Of a stretch of DNA of 64,000 bases, positions 8,785 to 17,831 are shown piece by piece. The position numbers were made by a program, and so were the translations under genes. Within the stretch, counting starts at the first letter, position 1; each line of letters begins with the position of its first letter. The stretch covers positions 36,900 through 100,899 of the forward strand of contig CAIPVV010000001.1 of NCBI GenBank assembly GCA_903868595.1, in the 5' to 3' direction. Origin of the DNA: an uncultured Pseudomonadota bacterium (GTDB lineage: Bacteria; Pseudomonadota; Gammaproteobacteria; Steroidobacterales; Steroidobacteraceae). The notes beneath the pieces are model-generated. The model saw only the letters and a list, made by a program, of their open reading frames with translations, was not told the origin of the DNA and ran no database searches.

Positions 8785-9006
8785 CTAGGGCTCCCAGTTG
8801 GACGGTACCGCCTCGACGACGTCGTAGGCAAACAGCGAGAGTTTCTGGAATTGAACCAGGCCGCTGGTGGTCCACCCCGGCTGGTCCTGCGTACCCCGCG
8901 AACGGTATCGGACCTTGCCTTCCTCGATATTCTCCACCTGACGCACCCAGTTGTTGGCCGTCCGGTAACACTCACCCGCTTTCACGTCACTCGGCTTCAC
9001 GCACAC
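8785..9006 (-). CDS. small conserved-looking protein, 73 aa
   Basis: The 73-residue product has a balanced composition unlike the surrounding non-coding frames: ECYRTANNWVRQVENIEEGKV, then RYRSRG, WTTSGLVQFQKLSLFAYDVVEAVP. It looks like a compact beta protein of SH3/KOW type with no signal or membrane helix. I recall similar small proteobacterial proteins without known function. It lies upstream of the HD gene on the same strand, separated by about 100 bases. Confidence 0.6.
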   Translation of the reverse strand: MCVKPSDVKAGECYRTANNWVRQVENIEEGKVRYRSRGTQDQPGWTTSGLVQFQKLSLFAYDVVEAVPSNWEP

Positions 9007-9791
9007 CTCTTGGATCCCTCATCACAGTTTACCGGCTGGCGCCGGGGATAAGTTGTCGCTCTGCGGTTGCGATGCGGTAATCCCGCGACCCCGCCGCCGC
9101 GGCCCGCCCAATCCGCCCTCCCGGGGGCCAGGCGTCAACGCCAAGGGGCCCGCAACCGCACCGATCAGCCCTCTTTGCCGGACTCCGGAACGACGTGGCG
9201 GTCCGTGAGCGGTATCCGCCGGCCGGGACCGTCCAGCTGCACGGGTTGTGCCTTGCCGTTCATCAGGTAAGTGCCTTCCTAGCCGGCGTGCACTGGCGCG
9301 GTGTCGTCGGCCGTCACGCAGCGCTGCGCCCTGGTCTGGTCTGGTCGGGTCGGGTCGGTGTCAGGGCTACTGCGCCTTCCTCTGCACCGTGTTGCCCGAC
9401 TAGAAACCGGCCGCCGCCCCGGCGACCGTCGCCAGCGCCTGGCCGCTGCCACCGCGGACCGGGGTTGCCCAGCAGTCCAGCGATTAGCGCGCCCACGCCC
9501 GTGCCCACCGGGCGGTTCTGGTCCTTGGTCGGCGGGGCGTGCGTGACCGGCTTGTCGTGGCATGCCTCGGGCGGGAATCTTGTGCACCGGGGCCGGCGGC
9601 GGCGCGCTGCGGACCTCGGCACCGCAATAAAGCGCCGCCCCGTGGCGACAGGCGGCGGCCCGCTTCCGCACGCCAGCCCGTCCGATGGCGCGGCGCAGCC
9701 GCCGCTGGCGTCCCCCACGCCGCGGCCGGCAGGGCAGCGGGCGGCGCGGGACAGACACCACTCCCCGCCACTGTCATGATCACCGCCTCTC
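9007..9791. other. long gene-poor interval (785 bp)
   Basis: Apart from the decayed glycine-zipper gene listed separately, no frame here looks like a protein; the open frames are Arg/Pro-rich. At 9331-9360 there are about six pentamer units, CTGGT shading into CGGGT. The promoter of the MFS gene should lie at the right end. Confidence 0.5.
9367..9640 (-). pseudogene. decayed glycine-zipper 2TM protein
   Basis: Reading the minus strand, the pieces VRSAPPPAPVHKI, ACHDKPVTHAPPTKDQN, VGTGVGALIAGLLGN, GGSGQALATVAGAAAG and SGNTVQRKAQ follow one another in the order of a glycine-zipper 2TM (17 kDa surface antigen-like) protein, but in different frames. One shift lies within GATTCCCGCCCG near 9572. 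A second is an extra C in the CCCC run near 9461-9464. An in-frame TAG at 9400-9402 interrupts GF(x)SGN. Three lesions in 250 bp argue for real decay rather than a single base-call error. No intact start was found. Confidence 0.7.
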
Positions 9792-11027
9792 ATGACCGAA
9801 CACACGTTCCGCAACTCCCTGCAGCTGCTGGCCACCCCCCGCTTCGGTACCTTCTGGTTTGCTAGCCTGCTCTCCAGCATCGGCACCTGGGCGCAGCAGG
9901 TCGCACAGCCCTGGCTGATGCTCACCTTGGGGGCCTCCCCGTTCCTGCTCGGGGTGGACTCCTTTGCGATGGGCGCGCCGGTGCTGGCCTTGACGGTCAT
10001 TGGCGGCGCCCTGGCCGATCACGGGGATCGCCGCCGGGTCATCGCGTTCTTCCAGTCGATCCAGTTCCTCTGCCCCGTGGCGGTGGTGGTCCTGCTGCTG
10101 CTGGGGCGGCTGCAGCCGTGGATGGTGATCCTGCTCTCCCTGCTCATTGGCATCACCGACGCCCTGTCGATGCCTTCCTACCAGACGATCGTGCCCTCCA
10201 TCGTGCGGCGCGAGCAGATCGCATCGGCCATCGCCCTGAACTCCACGCAGTTCAACCTCTCGCGCATCCTGGGCCCTGCGGTTGCCGGCATCCTGCTGGC
10301 CACGGTGGGTGCAACGGGCGCTTTTGCCGTGAGCGCCGCCTCCTACCTGCCGTTCATCCTGGTGGCGGTCTGGATCCTGCCGCAGGGCCGTGCCGGCATC
10401 GCCGGCGAGAAGCTCGGCTACCGGCAGTTGCGCGCGGGCCTGCGCGAGTGCCTGCGGCTGCCCGCGCTGCGCGGCGCGTTCCTGACCGTGCTTGGCACCA
10501 GTCTCCTGTGTGCGCCGATCATCACGTACTGCTCGGTACTGGTGAAGCAGGCGCTGGTCGGCGGCGTCGGGCACCTCAGCATCACGATGAGCGCCTTCGG
10601 CGCGGGCGGGCTGCTGGGCGCGCTCGGCCTGCTGGCCGTGAATCCCGGCGTGGACCGGCGTCCCCTGAGTTCGGCCTTCGCGCTGGGCTACGCGCTGGTC
10701 GTCGTGCTGGTGGCGCTGGTACCGGGCCCCTGGACCTTGCCCGTGCTGTTTGGCCTGGGCGGCGTCTGCATGACGGCCTGCAACGCCTCGGCGCAGGCGC
10801 TGATCCAGATCCGGGCACCGGCCTCGCTGCGGGGCCAGGCGATGAGCCTGTACATGCTGTCGATGCGCGGGGGGCTGTCGGTCGGCGCGCTGCTCACCGG
10901 CGCCCTGGTCAGCCGGATCGGCGTGCGCCAGGCGCTGCTGGCCGACGGCTGCCTGGCCCTGCTACTGCTGGCCGTCGTGGGCCGCGGGTGGCGGCGTGCG
11001 TGCCTCGAGGCCGTGCCGGCAAGCTGA
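9792..11027 (+). CDS. MFS exporter, EntS-like
   Basis: The 411-residue protein has about 12 membrane helices. It has the MFS loop-2 motif region GGALADHGDRRRVI after helix 2 and a second-half repeat SLRGQAMSLYMLSMRGG, typical of the EntS/MFS_3 group. The start at RFGTFWFASLLSSIGTWAQQVAQ is also characteristic of that group. Such proteins export siderophores, macrolides or other hydrophobic compounds using the proton gradient. It stands alone, with no biosynthetic gene nearby, so the substrate is unknown. Confidence 0.85.
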   Translation: MTEHTFRNSLQLLATPRFGTFWFASLLSSIGTWAQQVAQPWLMLTLGASPFLLGVDSFAMGAPVLALTVIGGALADHGDRRRVIAFFQSIQFLCPVAVVVLLLLGRLQPWMVILLSLLIGITDALSMPSYQTIVPSIVRREQIASAIALNSTQFNLSRILGPAVAGILLATVGATGAFAVSAASYLPFILVAVWILPQGRAGIAGEKLGYRQLRAGLRECLRLPALRGAFLTVLGTSLLCAPIITYCSVLVKQALVGGVGHLSITMSAFGAGGLLGALGLLAVNPGVDRRPLSSAFALGYALVVVLVALVPGPWTLPVLFGLGGVCMTACNASAQALIQIRAPASLRGQAMSLYMLSMRGGLSVGALLTGALVSRIGVRQALLADGCLALLLLAVVGRGWRRACLEAVPAS

Positions 11028-11370
11028 CGCCGCTGACCCGGCCGCACGCTGCGCCGGTCGGGCTCGTTCAAGCGCTACGGCATACCGGTATGCCGTGCCC
11101 GCGATATCCGCCACCCCAAAGAACCACGCCAGGAGCTCCGCCGCGCACGCGCAAACCAGCGTCCGGTTCAGGAACCTGCAGCGTACCGACCCGCGCATTC
11201 TGGGGGGTTGGGTCCACGGTCTGATCCTGGAGCGTCCGCGGCGCTGCGCCGGCACTGCGGACCCGTGACCCGGACCGCGCCCTCGCCTTGCGGACCCGCC
11301 TGCACAGGTCCTGATTCCTCTGCTAGCCTCACGGCACCGCGGTGACCACCGCCTGCCGAGCGAGCCCACC
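11028..11370. other. intergenic region with a 20-bp perfect palindrome
   Basis: No gene is visible in this 343-bp gap. It contains the palindrome described separately at 11077-11096. The promoter of the downstream nuclease should lie near the right end, but no clear -10 or -35 is seen. Confidence 0.5.
11077..11096. repeat. perfect 20-bp palindrome ACGGCATACCGGTATGCCGT
   Basis: Each 10-base arm is the exact reverse complement of the other, with no loop. That favours a dimeric DNA-binding protein site over a transcription terminator, and no T-run follows. It lies 50 bases after the MFS stop and 275 bases before the nuclease start. Confidence 0.6.
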
Positions 11371-12150
11371 ATGCGAGTCCTGTTGCTGATGGTGCTGTGG
11401 GGCGCGGCGTTGCCGGCCGCTGCCTGGGGCCCGCTCGGCCACCGGGTCTCCGCGCAGATCGCCCAGAACCACCTGCAGCCCCGCACGCTCCGCAAGGTCC
11501 AGCAGATCCTGGGCGTGGAGGACCTGGCGGAAGCCTCCACCTGGCCCGATGAGATGCGCTCCAGCCCCGAGCCCTTCTGGCAACAGGAAGCCTCGCCGTA
11601 TCACTACGTGACGGTCCCCAAGGGCAAGGGCTACGCGGATGTCGGCGCACCCCCGCGGGGCGATGCCGTGACGGCGCTGGCACGCTTTGCGCACACCCTG
11701 CGCGATCCCAAGGCAAGTCCTGCGGAGAAGGCCCTGGCGCTGCGCTTCACGGTGCACCTCGTGGGTGACCTGCACATGCCGCTGCACTCCGGCTACGGCC
11801 CCGACCACGGCGGCAACGACGTGAAGGTCACCTTCCTGGGCCAGCCCACGAACCTGCACGCGGTCTGGGACAGCCAGATGCTGCTCGACCGCGGACTCTC
11901 GTACACGGAGCTGACGGCCTGGCTGCTGCGCCGGGAGACGCCGGCCACGGTGCAAGCCGCCAGGTCGATCGATCCGCAAGTGTGGATCGCGGAGGACCTG
12001 GCGCTGCGGGATGCGCTCTACCCGGCCGATCCGCGCCTGGGCTACGACTATGCGTTCGTGAACGAACCCCTCGCCGAACACCGGCTCTGGCTGGCCGGCA
12101 TCCGCCTGGCGGCGTACCTGGACGCGGTGTTCGCCCCGACCGCCCGGTAG
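11371..12150 (+). CDS. secreted S1/P1-type nuclease
   Basis: The 259-residue protein has a signal peptide cleaved so that Trp19 becomes the mature N-terminus (WGPLGH). S1/P1 nucleases require this free Trp to bind zinc. The other zinc ligands are present in order: H24, the Asp in STWPDE, His in YHYV, HLVGDLHMPLH, and NLHAVWD. The length is normal for bacterial members. These periplasmic or secreted phosphodiesterases cut single-stranded DNA and RNA and can act as 3'-nucleotidases in phosphate scavenging. It ends 13 bases before the convergent ybiT gene. Confidence 0.95.
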   Translation: MRVLLLMVLWGAALPAAAWGPLGHRVSAQIAQNHLQPRTLRKVQQILGVEDLAEASTWPDEMRSSPEPFWQQEASPYHYVTVPKGKGYADVGAPPRGDAVTALARFAHTLRDPKASPAEKALALRFTVHLVGDLHMPLHSGYGPDHGGNDVKVTFLGQPTNLHAVWDSQMLLDRGLSYTELTAWLLRRETPATVQAARSIDPQVWIAEDLALRDALYPADPRLGYDYAFVNEPLAEHRLWLAGIRLAAYLDAVFAPTAR

Positions 12151-12163
12151 GCGGGCGGCCGAG

Positions 12164-13768
12164 TCAGGCCGTGAGGCCCTGCTCCTTGAGGTATTCCTCA
12201 TAGGTGCCGCGGAAGTCGGTGATGCCGCCGCCGGGCTGCAGCTCGATGATCCGCGTGGCCAGTCCGTTCACGAACTCACGGTCGTGCGAGACGAACAGCA
12301 ACGTGCCCGGGTACTTCTCCAGGCCGATCTGCAGCGACTCGATCGTCTCCATATCCATGTGGTTGGTGGGCTCGTCCATCAGCAGCACATTGGGCCGCGT
12401 CAGCATGAGCTTGCCGTACATCATGCGGCCCTTCTCCCCGCCGGAGAGCACCTTCACCGATTTCTTGGTCTCGTCGCCCGAGAACAGCAGGCGGCCCAGC
12501 GTGGCGCGCACGATCTGCTCGTCGTCGGCCTTGCCGGACCAGCGCGACATCCACGCGAACAGGTCGAGCTTCTCGGCGAACTCCGCCTGCGGATCCTGCG
12601 GCATGTAGCCCGGCTGGGCATTCTCCACCCAGGTGACTTTGCCCGCCGTCGGGTGCAGCTCGCCGGCCAGCAGGTGCATCAGGGTAGTCTTGCCGATGCC
12701 GTTGGGGCCGATGATCGCCACGCGATCACCGGCCTCGATGTTGAAGCTGATGTTCTTCAGCACCGGCACGTCCGTGCCCGGGTAGGTGAAGCTGAGCTTC
12801 TCCACGCCCACCGCCGAGCGGTAGAGTTTCTTCAGCTGCTCGAAGCGGATGTACGGGTTCTGGCGCGAGGACGGCTTGATCTCCTCGATCTTGATCTTCT
12901 CCAGCTGCTTGCGGCGCGACGTCGCCTGGCGCGCCTTGGAGGCGTTGGCCGAGAAGCGGCGCACGAACTCCTGCAGGTCTGAGATGCGGTCCTTGGCCTT
13001 GGCGTTGGAGGCCTCCACGCGCTCGCGCGCCTGCACCGAGGCGAGCATGAAGTCGTCGTAGTTGCCGGGATAGATCTTCAGCTGCTGGAAGTCCAGGTCC
13101 GCCATGTGCGTGCACACCTGGTTCAGGAAGTGGCGATCGTGGCTGATGATGATCATCGTGGCATTGGAGTCGTTGAGCGTGCTCTCCAGCCAGCCGATGG
13201 AATGGATATCCAGGTTGTTGGTCGGCTCATCCAGCAGCAGCACGTCGGGGTTGGAGAACAGGGCCTGCGCGAGCAGCACGCGCAGCTTCAGTCCCGGCGG
13301 CACCTCGCGCATGGGTCCGGTATGCAGCTCCTCGCCGATGCCCGCATCCACCAGGATGCTCGCGGCCCGCGATTCCGCATCGTACCCACCGTACTCGGCG
13401 AACTGCCCTTCCAGTTCCGCCGCCCGCATGTAGTCCTCGTCGCTGGAGTCGGCGTTGGCATAAATGCGATCCCGCTCGGTCATCGCCGCCCACATCTCGT
13501 GGTGGCCCTGCATGACCACGTCGATGACGCGCTCGTCCTCGTAGCCGAACTGGTTCTGGTTCAGCTTGCCCATGCGCAGCCCGGGCTGCAGGACCACGTC
13601 GCCGGCGCTTTGCTCCAGGTCCCCACCCAGGATCTTGATCAGCGTGGACTTGCCGCAGCCGTTGGCGCCGATGAGGCCATAGCGGTTGCCGTCAGTGAAC
13701 TTGACGGTAACGCCCTCGAAGAGCGGCTTGGCGCCAAACTGGATCGATACATTCGAAGTGGAAAGCAT
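12164..13768 (-). CDS. ybiT: ABC-F translation factor YbiT
   Basis: The 534-residue protein carries two ABC ATPase domains joined by a linker (about residues 240-320). Walker A motifs are GANGCGKST and GPNGIGKTT, and Walker B motifs are [13 protein letters not shown] and [13 protein letters not shown]. The first signature is degenerate ([15 protein letters not shown]), as in E. coli YbiT, and the second is LSGGEKGRM. Length and sequence match YbiT across the whole protein, including [15 protein letters not shown] in the linker. ABC-F proteins bind the ribosomal E site and adjust translation; they are not transporters. The outer-membrane protein gene upstream is on the same strand but 177 bp away. 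Confidence 0.95.
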   Translation of the reverse strand: MLSTSNVSIQFGAKPLFEGVTVKFTDGNRYGLIGANGCGKSTLIKILGGDLEQSAGDVVLQPGLRMGKLNQNQFGYEDERVIDVVMQGHHEMWAAMTERDRIYANADSSDEDYMRAAELEGQFAEYGGYDAESRAASILVDAGIGEELHTGPMREVPPGLKLRVLLAQALFSNPDVLLLDEPTNNLDIHSIGWLESTLNDSNATMIIISHDRHFLNQVCTHMADLDFQQLKIYPGNYDDFMLASVQARERVEASNAKAKDRISDLQEFVRRFSANASKARQATSRRKQLEKIKIEEIKPSSRQNPYIRFEQLKKLYRSAVGVEKLSFTYPGTDVPVLKNISFNIEAGDRVAIIGPNGIGKTTLMHLLAGELHPTAGKVTWVENAQPGYMPQDPQAEFAEKLDLFAWMSRWSGKADDEQIVRATLGRLLFSGDETKKSVKVLSGGEKGRMMYGKLMLTRPNVLLMDEPTNHMDMETIESLQIGLEKYPGTLLFVSHDREFVNGLATRIIELQPGGGITDFRGTYEEYLKEQGLTA

Positions 13769-13945
13769 GGTGTCTCTTCAACGGGTAGCCGCTGGATCAA
13801 CCGGCCGCGCCTGCGGCGCAGCAAGGATCGAGGGGCCTGGATAACGGGGTCGGACGGGGGTGTCCTAGCCGCGTATTTTAGCCTGAAGAGAGGCGCCCTG
13901 GGGGCTCCGAGCGCACCGCGCGTGGCGGGGGAAGGGCCCCGCGGC

Positions 13946-14536
13946 CTAGAACAGGCTCCAGGTGACTCCGACGGACACCAGGTCCGGGCTCGCCAGGGCA
14001 GTGCCGAAGCGTTCGTATTCCCCGCGGACCGCCAGCGGCCCCAGGCTCAGCTGCACGCCGACACCGGCCGCCGCCGAGGTCTTGGAGGTATCCAGGTTGA
14101 AGCTTCCCAGGGACGTGCAGGCCACCGTGCAGCCCGGGGCGACGAGGTTGCCGCGCAGACGGGACTGCAGGTGTGCGACGCCCAGCTTCCCGTAGATGTC
14201 GAGGACCGGCAGCGGGATCGGCAGGTAGAGCACGCCGAACGCCGCCGTGCCCTTGGCGGAGGCCTGGGCTGGCAGGCTGCTCAGCACGCCGCCGGGCTTG
14301 CCCAGGTCCACATACTCCAGCTCCGCCCCCAGTACCGAGATCGCCCGCCCGCCCACGAGTACCTTGAAGGCACTGTGGTTGTCGCGAAAGTCCTGCGTGC
14401 TGAAGCCGCCCGCATCAGCGCGGACCTGCGCCTGGCCCACGGCAGCACCGATGTACAGACCCAGCAGGTCGCCGGCCCGGCCCGCCTGGGGCGCCACCAC
14501 CGCGACCATCACCGCCAACGTCAGGAGCCTACGCAT
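13946..14536 (-). CDS. outer-membrane beta-barrel protein
   Basis: The start is the ATG at 14536, giving a 196-residue product with a signal peptide (about 1-21, ending AGRAG). Alternating hydrophobic strands (LGLYIGAAVGQAQV, VGVQLSLGPLAVRGEYERFG) and a terminal aromatic residue (VTWSLF) are typical of eight-strand OmpA/OmpW-type barrels. Two Cys (PGCTVACTS) may form a loop disulfide. It is divergent from cho, with 92 bp between starts. Function is unknown. Confidence 0.8.
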   Translation of the reverse strand: MRRLLTLAVMVAVVAPQAGRAGDLLGLYIGAAVGQAQVRADAGGFSTQDFRDNHSAFKVLVGGRAISVLGAELEYVDLGKPGGVLSSLPAQASAKGTAAFGVLYLPIPLPVLDIYGKLGVAHLQSRLRGNLVAPGCTVACTSLGSFNLDTSKTSAAAGVGVQLSLGPLAVRGEYERFGTALASPDLVSVGVTWSLF

Positions 14537-14628
14537 AAGACCTACCCGCAACACTAAAGAACGTGGCCACAATATGCTCCTACCCGCGCCGCCGCACATC
14601 CTGTCGCCGGCTGCAGACTGGAGCACCC

Positions 14629-15447
14629 GTGGCCGCCTACGCCTACCCTGACCACTTGCGCGCCGCGATCAGCGACATGCCGGCCGCGCCAGGCGTCTAC
14701 ATCTTCCACGGCGAGGTGGACACGCTGCCGCTGTACATCGGCAAGAGCGTGAACCTGCGCAGCCGCGTGCTCTCGCACCTGAGGAACCGCCGCGAGGCGC
14801 GGCTGCTGCGCCAGACGCGCCGCATCAGCCACATCTGCACGGCGGGGGAAATCGGCGCGCTGCTGCTGGAGGCGCAGCTCATCAAGGAGCGCTATCCGCT
14901 GCTCAATCGCCGCCTGCGCCGCAAGGGCCGCCTCTGCTCGCTGCGCCTGGGCGAGTCGGCGCCGGACATCGTCTATGCGCAGGAGATCGATTTCGCGCGC
15001 GAGCCGCGCCTCTATGGCCTGTTCGGCTCGCGTGCCGCAGCGCTGGCGCTGCTGCGCGGCCTCGCCGACGAGCAGCGCCTGTGCCTGGGGGCCCTGGGAC
15101 TGGAGAAGCTGCCGCGCGGACGCGCCTGCTTCAGGGCCTCGCTGGGCAAGTGCGCGGGCCAGTGCCGGGGCGAGGAGACGCTGGCCAGCCACCAGCAGCG
15201 CCTGCGCCAGGCGCTGGAGAGCCTGGCGCTGGCCTGCTGGCCGTATCCCGGCGCGATCGGCCTCGTGGAGGAGCGGGAGGGGCTGCGCCAGATCCACGTG
15301 GTGCGCAACTGGTGCTACCTGGGCAGCGTGGCAACGCCCGAGGAGGCGCGGCGCCTGGATACGGTGACGGCCAGTTTCGACGCCGACAGCTACAAGATCC
15401 TCTGCCAGCCCGTGCTGGCGGCGCAGGTGCCGATCCTGGCCCTGTGA
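14629..15447 (+). CDS. cho: UvrC-like nucleotide-excision endonuclease Cho
   Basis: I place the start at GTG 14629, which has TGGAG five bases upstream; an earlier in-frame GTG at 14563 would add 22 residues. The product (272 aa) has a GIY-YIG nuclease domain: GVYIFHG, LYIGKS, the Arg of RSRVLSHL and E81 of EIGALLLEAQLIKE. A Cys-rich segment (RGRACFRASLGKCAGQC) follows. The alignment to E. coli Cho is close throughout. Cho makes the 3' incision at bulky lesions after UvrAB loading, bypassing UvrC. In E. coli it is SOS-controlled; I see no LexA box upstream here. Confidence 0.93.
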   Translation: MAAYAYPDHLRAAISDMPAAPGVYIFHGEVDTLPLYIGKSVNLRSRVLSHLRNRREARLLRQTRRISHICTAGEIGALLLEAQLIKERYPLLNRRLRRKGRLCSLRLGESAPDIVYAQEIDFAREPRLYGLFGSRAAALALLRGLADEQRLCLGALGLEKLPRGRACFRASLGKCAGQCRGEETLASHQQRLRQALESLALACWPYPGAIGLVEEREGLRQIHVVRNWCYLGSVATPEEARRLDTVTASFDADSYKILCQPVLAAQVPILAL

Positions 15448-15472
15448 AGCCTGCGGACGGGCCTTGCCATCG

Positions 15473-15509
15473 ATAGATGAAAACTATTGATAATCTCTTA
15501 ACAATCTAT
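15473..15509 (+). promoter_or_regulatory. OxyR-type operator upstream of ahpC
   Basis: The segment begins ATAGATGAAAACTAT, which fits the OxyR half-operator ATAGxTnnnAnCTAT exactly. After 7 bases follows CTCTTAACAATCTAT, which matches the second half only on its right side. Total length is 37 bp, as expected for an OxyR tetramer site, with three of four quarter-sites conserved. It ends at a candidate -35 (15509-15514), the class I activation position. Confidence 0.8.
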
Positions 15510-15538
15510 TGGCCCTATGTGCCATCCCCGCCTATCCT
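15509..15538 (+). promoter_or_regulatory. candidate ahpC promoter
   Basis: A weak -35 TTGGCC (15509-15514) and -10 TATCCT (15533-15538) are 18 bases apart, directly downstream of the OxyR-like site and 42 bases before the ahpC ATG. The weak -35 is consistent with a promoter that needs an activator. Confidence 0.5.
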
Positions 15539-15580
15539 GCACCCCGTCGACTTACTCTCTCTTCCGCAAAGGACACTCCC

Positions 15581-16144
15581 ATGCCCATCATCAATTCCAA
15601 GATCAAGCCCTTCAAGGCGACCGCCTACCACAACGGCAAGTTCGTTCCGGTGTCCGACGCCGACCTGAAGGGCAAGTGGTCCATCGTGTTCTTCTACCCG
15701 GCCGACTTCACCTTCGTCTGCCCGACGGAACTGGGTGACCTGGCCGACGTGTACCCGGAGTTCAAGAAGCTGGGCGTAGAGTGCTACTCGGTCTCCACCG
15801 ACACGCATTTCACGCACAAGGCCTGGCATGACGCCTCCGAGACGATCAAGAAGATCCAGTACCCGATGATCGGCGACCCGACTGGCGCGATCACCCGCAA
15901 CTTCGACGTCATGATCGAGGAAGAGGGCCTGGCGCTGCGCGGCACGTTCGTGATCAACCCGGAAGGGGAGATCAAGGTCGCCGAGATCCATGACCTGGGC
16001 ATCGGCCGCGACGCGAAGGAACTGCTGCGCAAGGTGCAGGCCGCGCAGTACGTGGCCTCCCACCCGGGCGAGGTCTGCCCCGCCAAGTGGACGCCGGGCG
16101 CCAAGACCCTGGCCCCGTCGCTGGACCTGGTCGGCAAGATCTAA
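15581..16144 (+). CDS. ahpC: alkyl hydroperoxide reductase subunit C (peroxiredoxin)
   Basis: The start is the ATG at 15581, with AAAGGA seven bases upstream. The product is 187 residues, the standard length. The peroxidatic Cys is C47 in FVCPTE and the resolving Cys is C166 in GEVCPAKW, so this is a typical 2-Cys peroxiredoxin of the AhpC type. It reduces H2O2, organic peroxides and peroxynitrite in the cytosol and is re-reduced by AhpF, encoded next. An OxyR-like site lies just upstream. A strong hairpin after the stop may reduce readthrough into ahpF, giving more AhpC than AhpF. Confidence 0.98.
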   Translation: MPIINSKIKPFKATAYHNGKFVPVSDADLKGKWSIVFFYPADFTFVCPTELGDLADVYPEFKKLGVECYSVSTDTHFTHKAWHDASETIKKIQYPMIGDPTGAITRNFDVMIEEEGLALRGTFVINPEGEIKVAEIHDLGIGRDAKELLRKVQAAQYVASHPGEVCPAKWTPGAKTLAPSLDLVGKI

Positions 16145-16175
16145 GTACCCGTCCTGTAGTCCAACGCCCAAGCCT

Positions 16176-16205
16176 GCGCTCCCCCGGCTACGCCCGGGGG
16201 AGCGC
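16176..16205 (+). terminator. intercistronic hairpin between ahpC and ahpF
   Basis: A 12-bp perfect stem (GCGCTCCCCCGG / CCGGGGGAGCGC) encloses a 6-base loop. There is no T-run, so it is probably a partial terminator or an mRNA-stabilising element protecting ahpC. Confidence 0.6.
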
Positions 16206-16247
16206 CTGGCCGGCAGAATTTAGAAGTCCCGGACAGCGAGAACGACC

Positions 16248-17831
16248 ATGCTCGACGCCAACATCAAGTCCCAGCTGCAGTCCTACCTCGAGCGGCTGCA
16301 ACGCCCGATCGAACTGGTCGCCACGCTGGACGAGAGCGCCGGCGCGCAGGAAATGCGCGCGCTGCTCGAGGAGGTCGTCACCCTGTCCGACAAGGTCAGC
16401 CTGCGCAGCGATGGCAACGCCCAGCGCATCCCCTCCTTCGCCGTGGCGCAGCCCGGCCAGACGCCGCGCGTCAGCTTCGCCGGCCTCCCGATGGGGCACG
16501 AGTTCACCTCCTTCGTGCTCGCGCTGCTGCAGGTCGGCGGCTACCCGCCCAAGGTGAGCGAGGAGGTCGTCGAGCAGATCAAGGCCCTGCCGGGCGGATT
16601 GCATTTTGAGACCTTCATCTCCCTGACCTGCCACAACTGCCCGGACGTCGTGCAGGCCCTGAACCTGATGTCGGCCCTCAATCCCGGCATCAGCCACGTC
16701 ATGATCGATGGCGCGCTGTTCCAGGACGAGGTCAACGCGCGCCAGGTGATGGCCGTCCCGACCGTGTACCTGAACGGCGCGGAGTTCGGTGCGGGACGCC
16801 TGGGCGTGGAGGAGATCCTCGCCAAGATCGACACCGGCGCCGCGGCGCGCGACGCCGCGAAGCTGGGCGCCAAGGATCCCTTCGATGTGCTGGTGGTCGG
16901 CGGCGGGCCAGCCGGCGCAGCGGCGGCGATCTACGCCGCGCGCAAGGGCATCCGCACGGGACTGCTGGCCGAGCGCTTCGGCGGCCAGCTTATGGATACG
17001 CTGGGCATCGAGAACTTCATCTCGATGAAGGCCACTGACGGCCCCAAGCTCGTCATGGGGCTGGAGGAGCACGTGCGCGACTACGAGGTCGACGTGATGA
17101 ACCTGCAGCGTGCCGCGGCGCTCATTCCCGGCGAGCTCATCGAGGTGAAGCTGCAGAACGGCGCCTCGCTCAGGAGCCGCAGCGTCATCCTCGCCACCGG
17201 CGCCCGCTGGCGGGAGATGAACGTGCCGGGCGAGCAGGAATACCGCGGCAAGGGCGTGGCGTACTGCCCGCACTGCGACGGCCCGCTGTTCAAGGGCAAG
17301 CGCGTCGCGGTGATCGGCGGCGGCAACTCGGGCGTCGAGGCCGCGATCGACCTGGCCGGCGTCGTGGCGCACGTCACGCTGCTGGAGTTCGACGGCCAGC
17401 TGCGGGCCGACGCGGTCCTGCAGAGAAAGCTCTTCAGCCTGCCCAACGTGACCGTGCTGACCAAGGCGCAGTCGACGCTCGTCACCGGCGATGGCAGCAA
17501 GGTCAACGGGCTGCAGTACAAGGACCGCGACAGCGGCGAGAGCAAGCACCTGGCGCTGGAAGGCATCTTCGTGCAGATCGGCCTGCTGCCCAACACGGAC
17601 TGGCTCAAGGCGACCGTGGCGCTCTCCGGCCGCGGGGAGATCGAGATTGACGCGCGCGGCGCAACCTCCGTACCGGGCGTGTTCGCGGCCGGCGACTGCA
17701 CGACGGTGCCCTACAAGCAGATCATCATCGCGATGGGCGCCGGCGCCACCGCGTCGCTGAGCGCCTTTGACCACCTGATCCGCAGCTCCGTGGAGAGCAA
17801 CCAGACCGCGCAGTCGGCTCAGGCGGCCTGA
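16248..17831 (+). CDS. ahpF: alkyl hydroperoxide reductase subunit F
   Basis: The 527-residue flavoprotein has two thioredoxin-like folds at the N-terminus with redox centre C128-H-N-C131. An FAD domain follows (GGGPAG at 218-223), then an NAD(P)H domain ([12 protein letters not shown]) and a second redox pair C340-P-H-C343. The C-terminal GVFAAGDCT completes the FAD site. AhpF passes electrons from NADH to AhpC. It follows ahpC by 103 bp behind a hairpin. Its last 13 bases overlap the convergent glycosyltransferase gene. Confidence 0.97.
   Translation: MLDANIKSQLQSYLERLQRPIELVATLDESAGAQEMRALLEEVVTLSDKVSLRSDGNAQRIPSFAVAQPGQTPRVSFAGLPMGHEFTSFVLALLQVGGYPPKVSEEVVEQIKALPGGLHFETFISLTCHNCPDVVQALNLMSALNPGISHVMIDGALFQDEVNARQVMAVPTVYLNGAEFGAGRLGVEEILAKIDTGAAARDAAKLGAKDPFDVLVVGGGPAGAAAAIYAARKGIRTGLLAERFGGQLMDTLGIENFISMKATDGPKLVMGLEEHVRDYEVDVMNLQRAAALIPGELIEVKLQNGASLRSRSVILATGARWREMNVPGEQEYRGKGVAYCPHCDGPLFKGKRVAVIGGGNSGVEAAIDLAGVVAHVTLLEFDGQLRADAVLQRKLFSLPNVTVLTKAQSTLVTGDGSKVNGLQYKDRDSGESKHLALEGIFVQIGLLPNTDWLKATVALSGRGEIEIDARGATSVPGVFAAGDCTTVPYKQIIIAMGAGATASLSAFDHLIRSSVESNQTAQSAQAA

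Noticed and set aside
9331..9360. Pentamer repeats (CTGGT/CGGGT) as a tandem-repeat or phase-variation element
   Set aside because: The units are impure and few, and lie next to a decayed gene, not in a promoter of an intact one.
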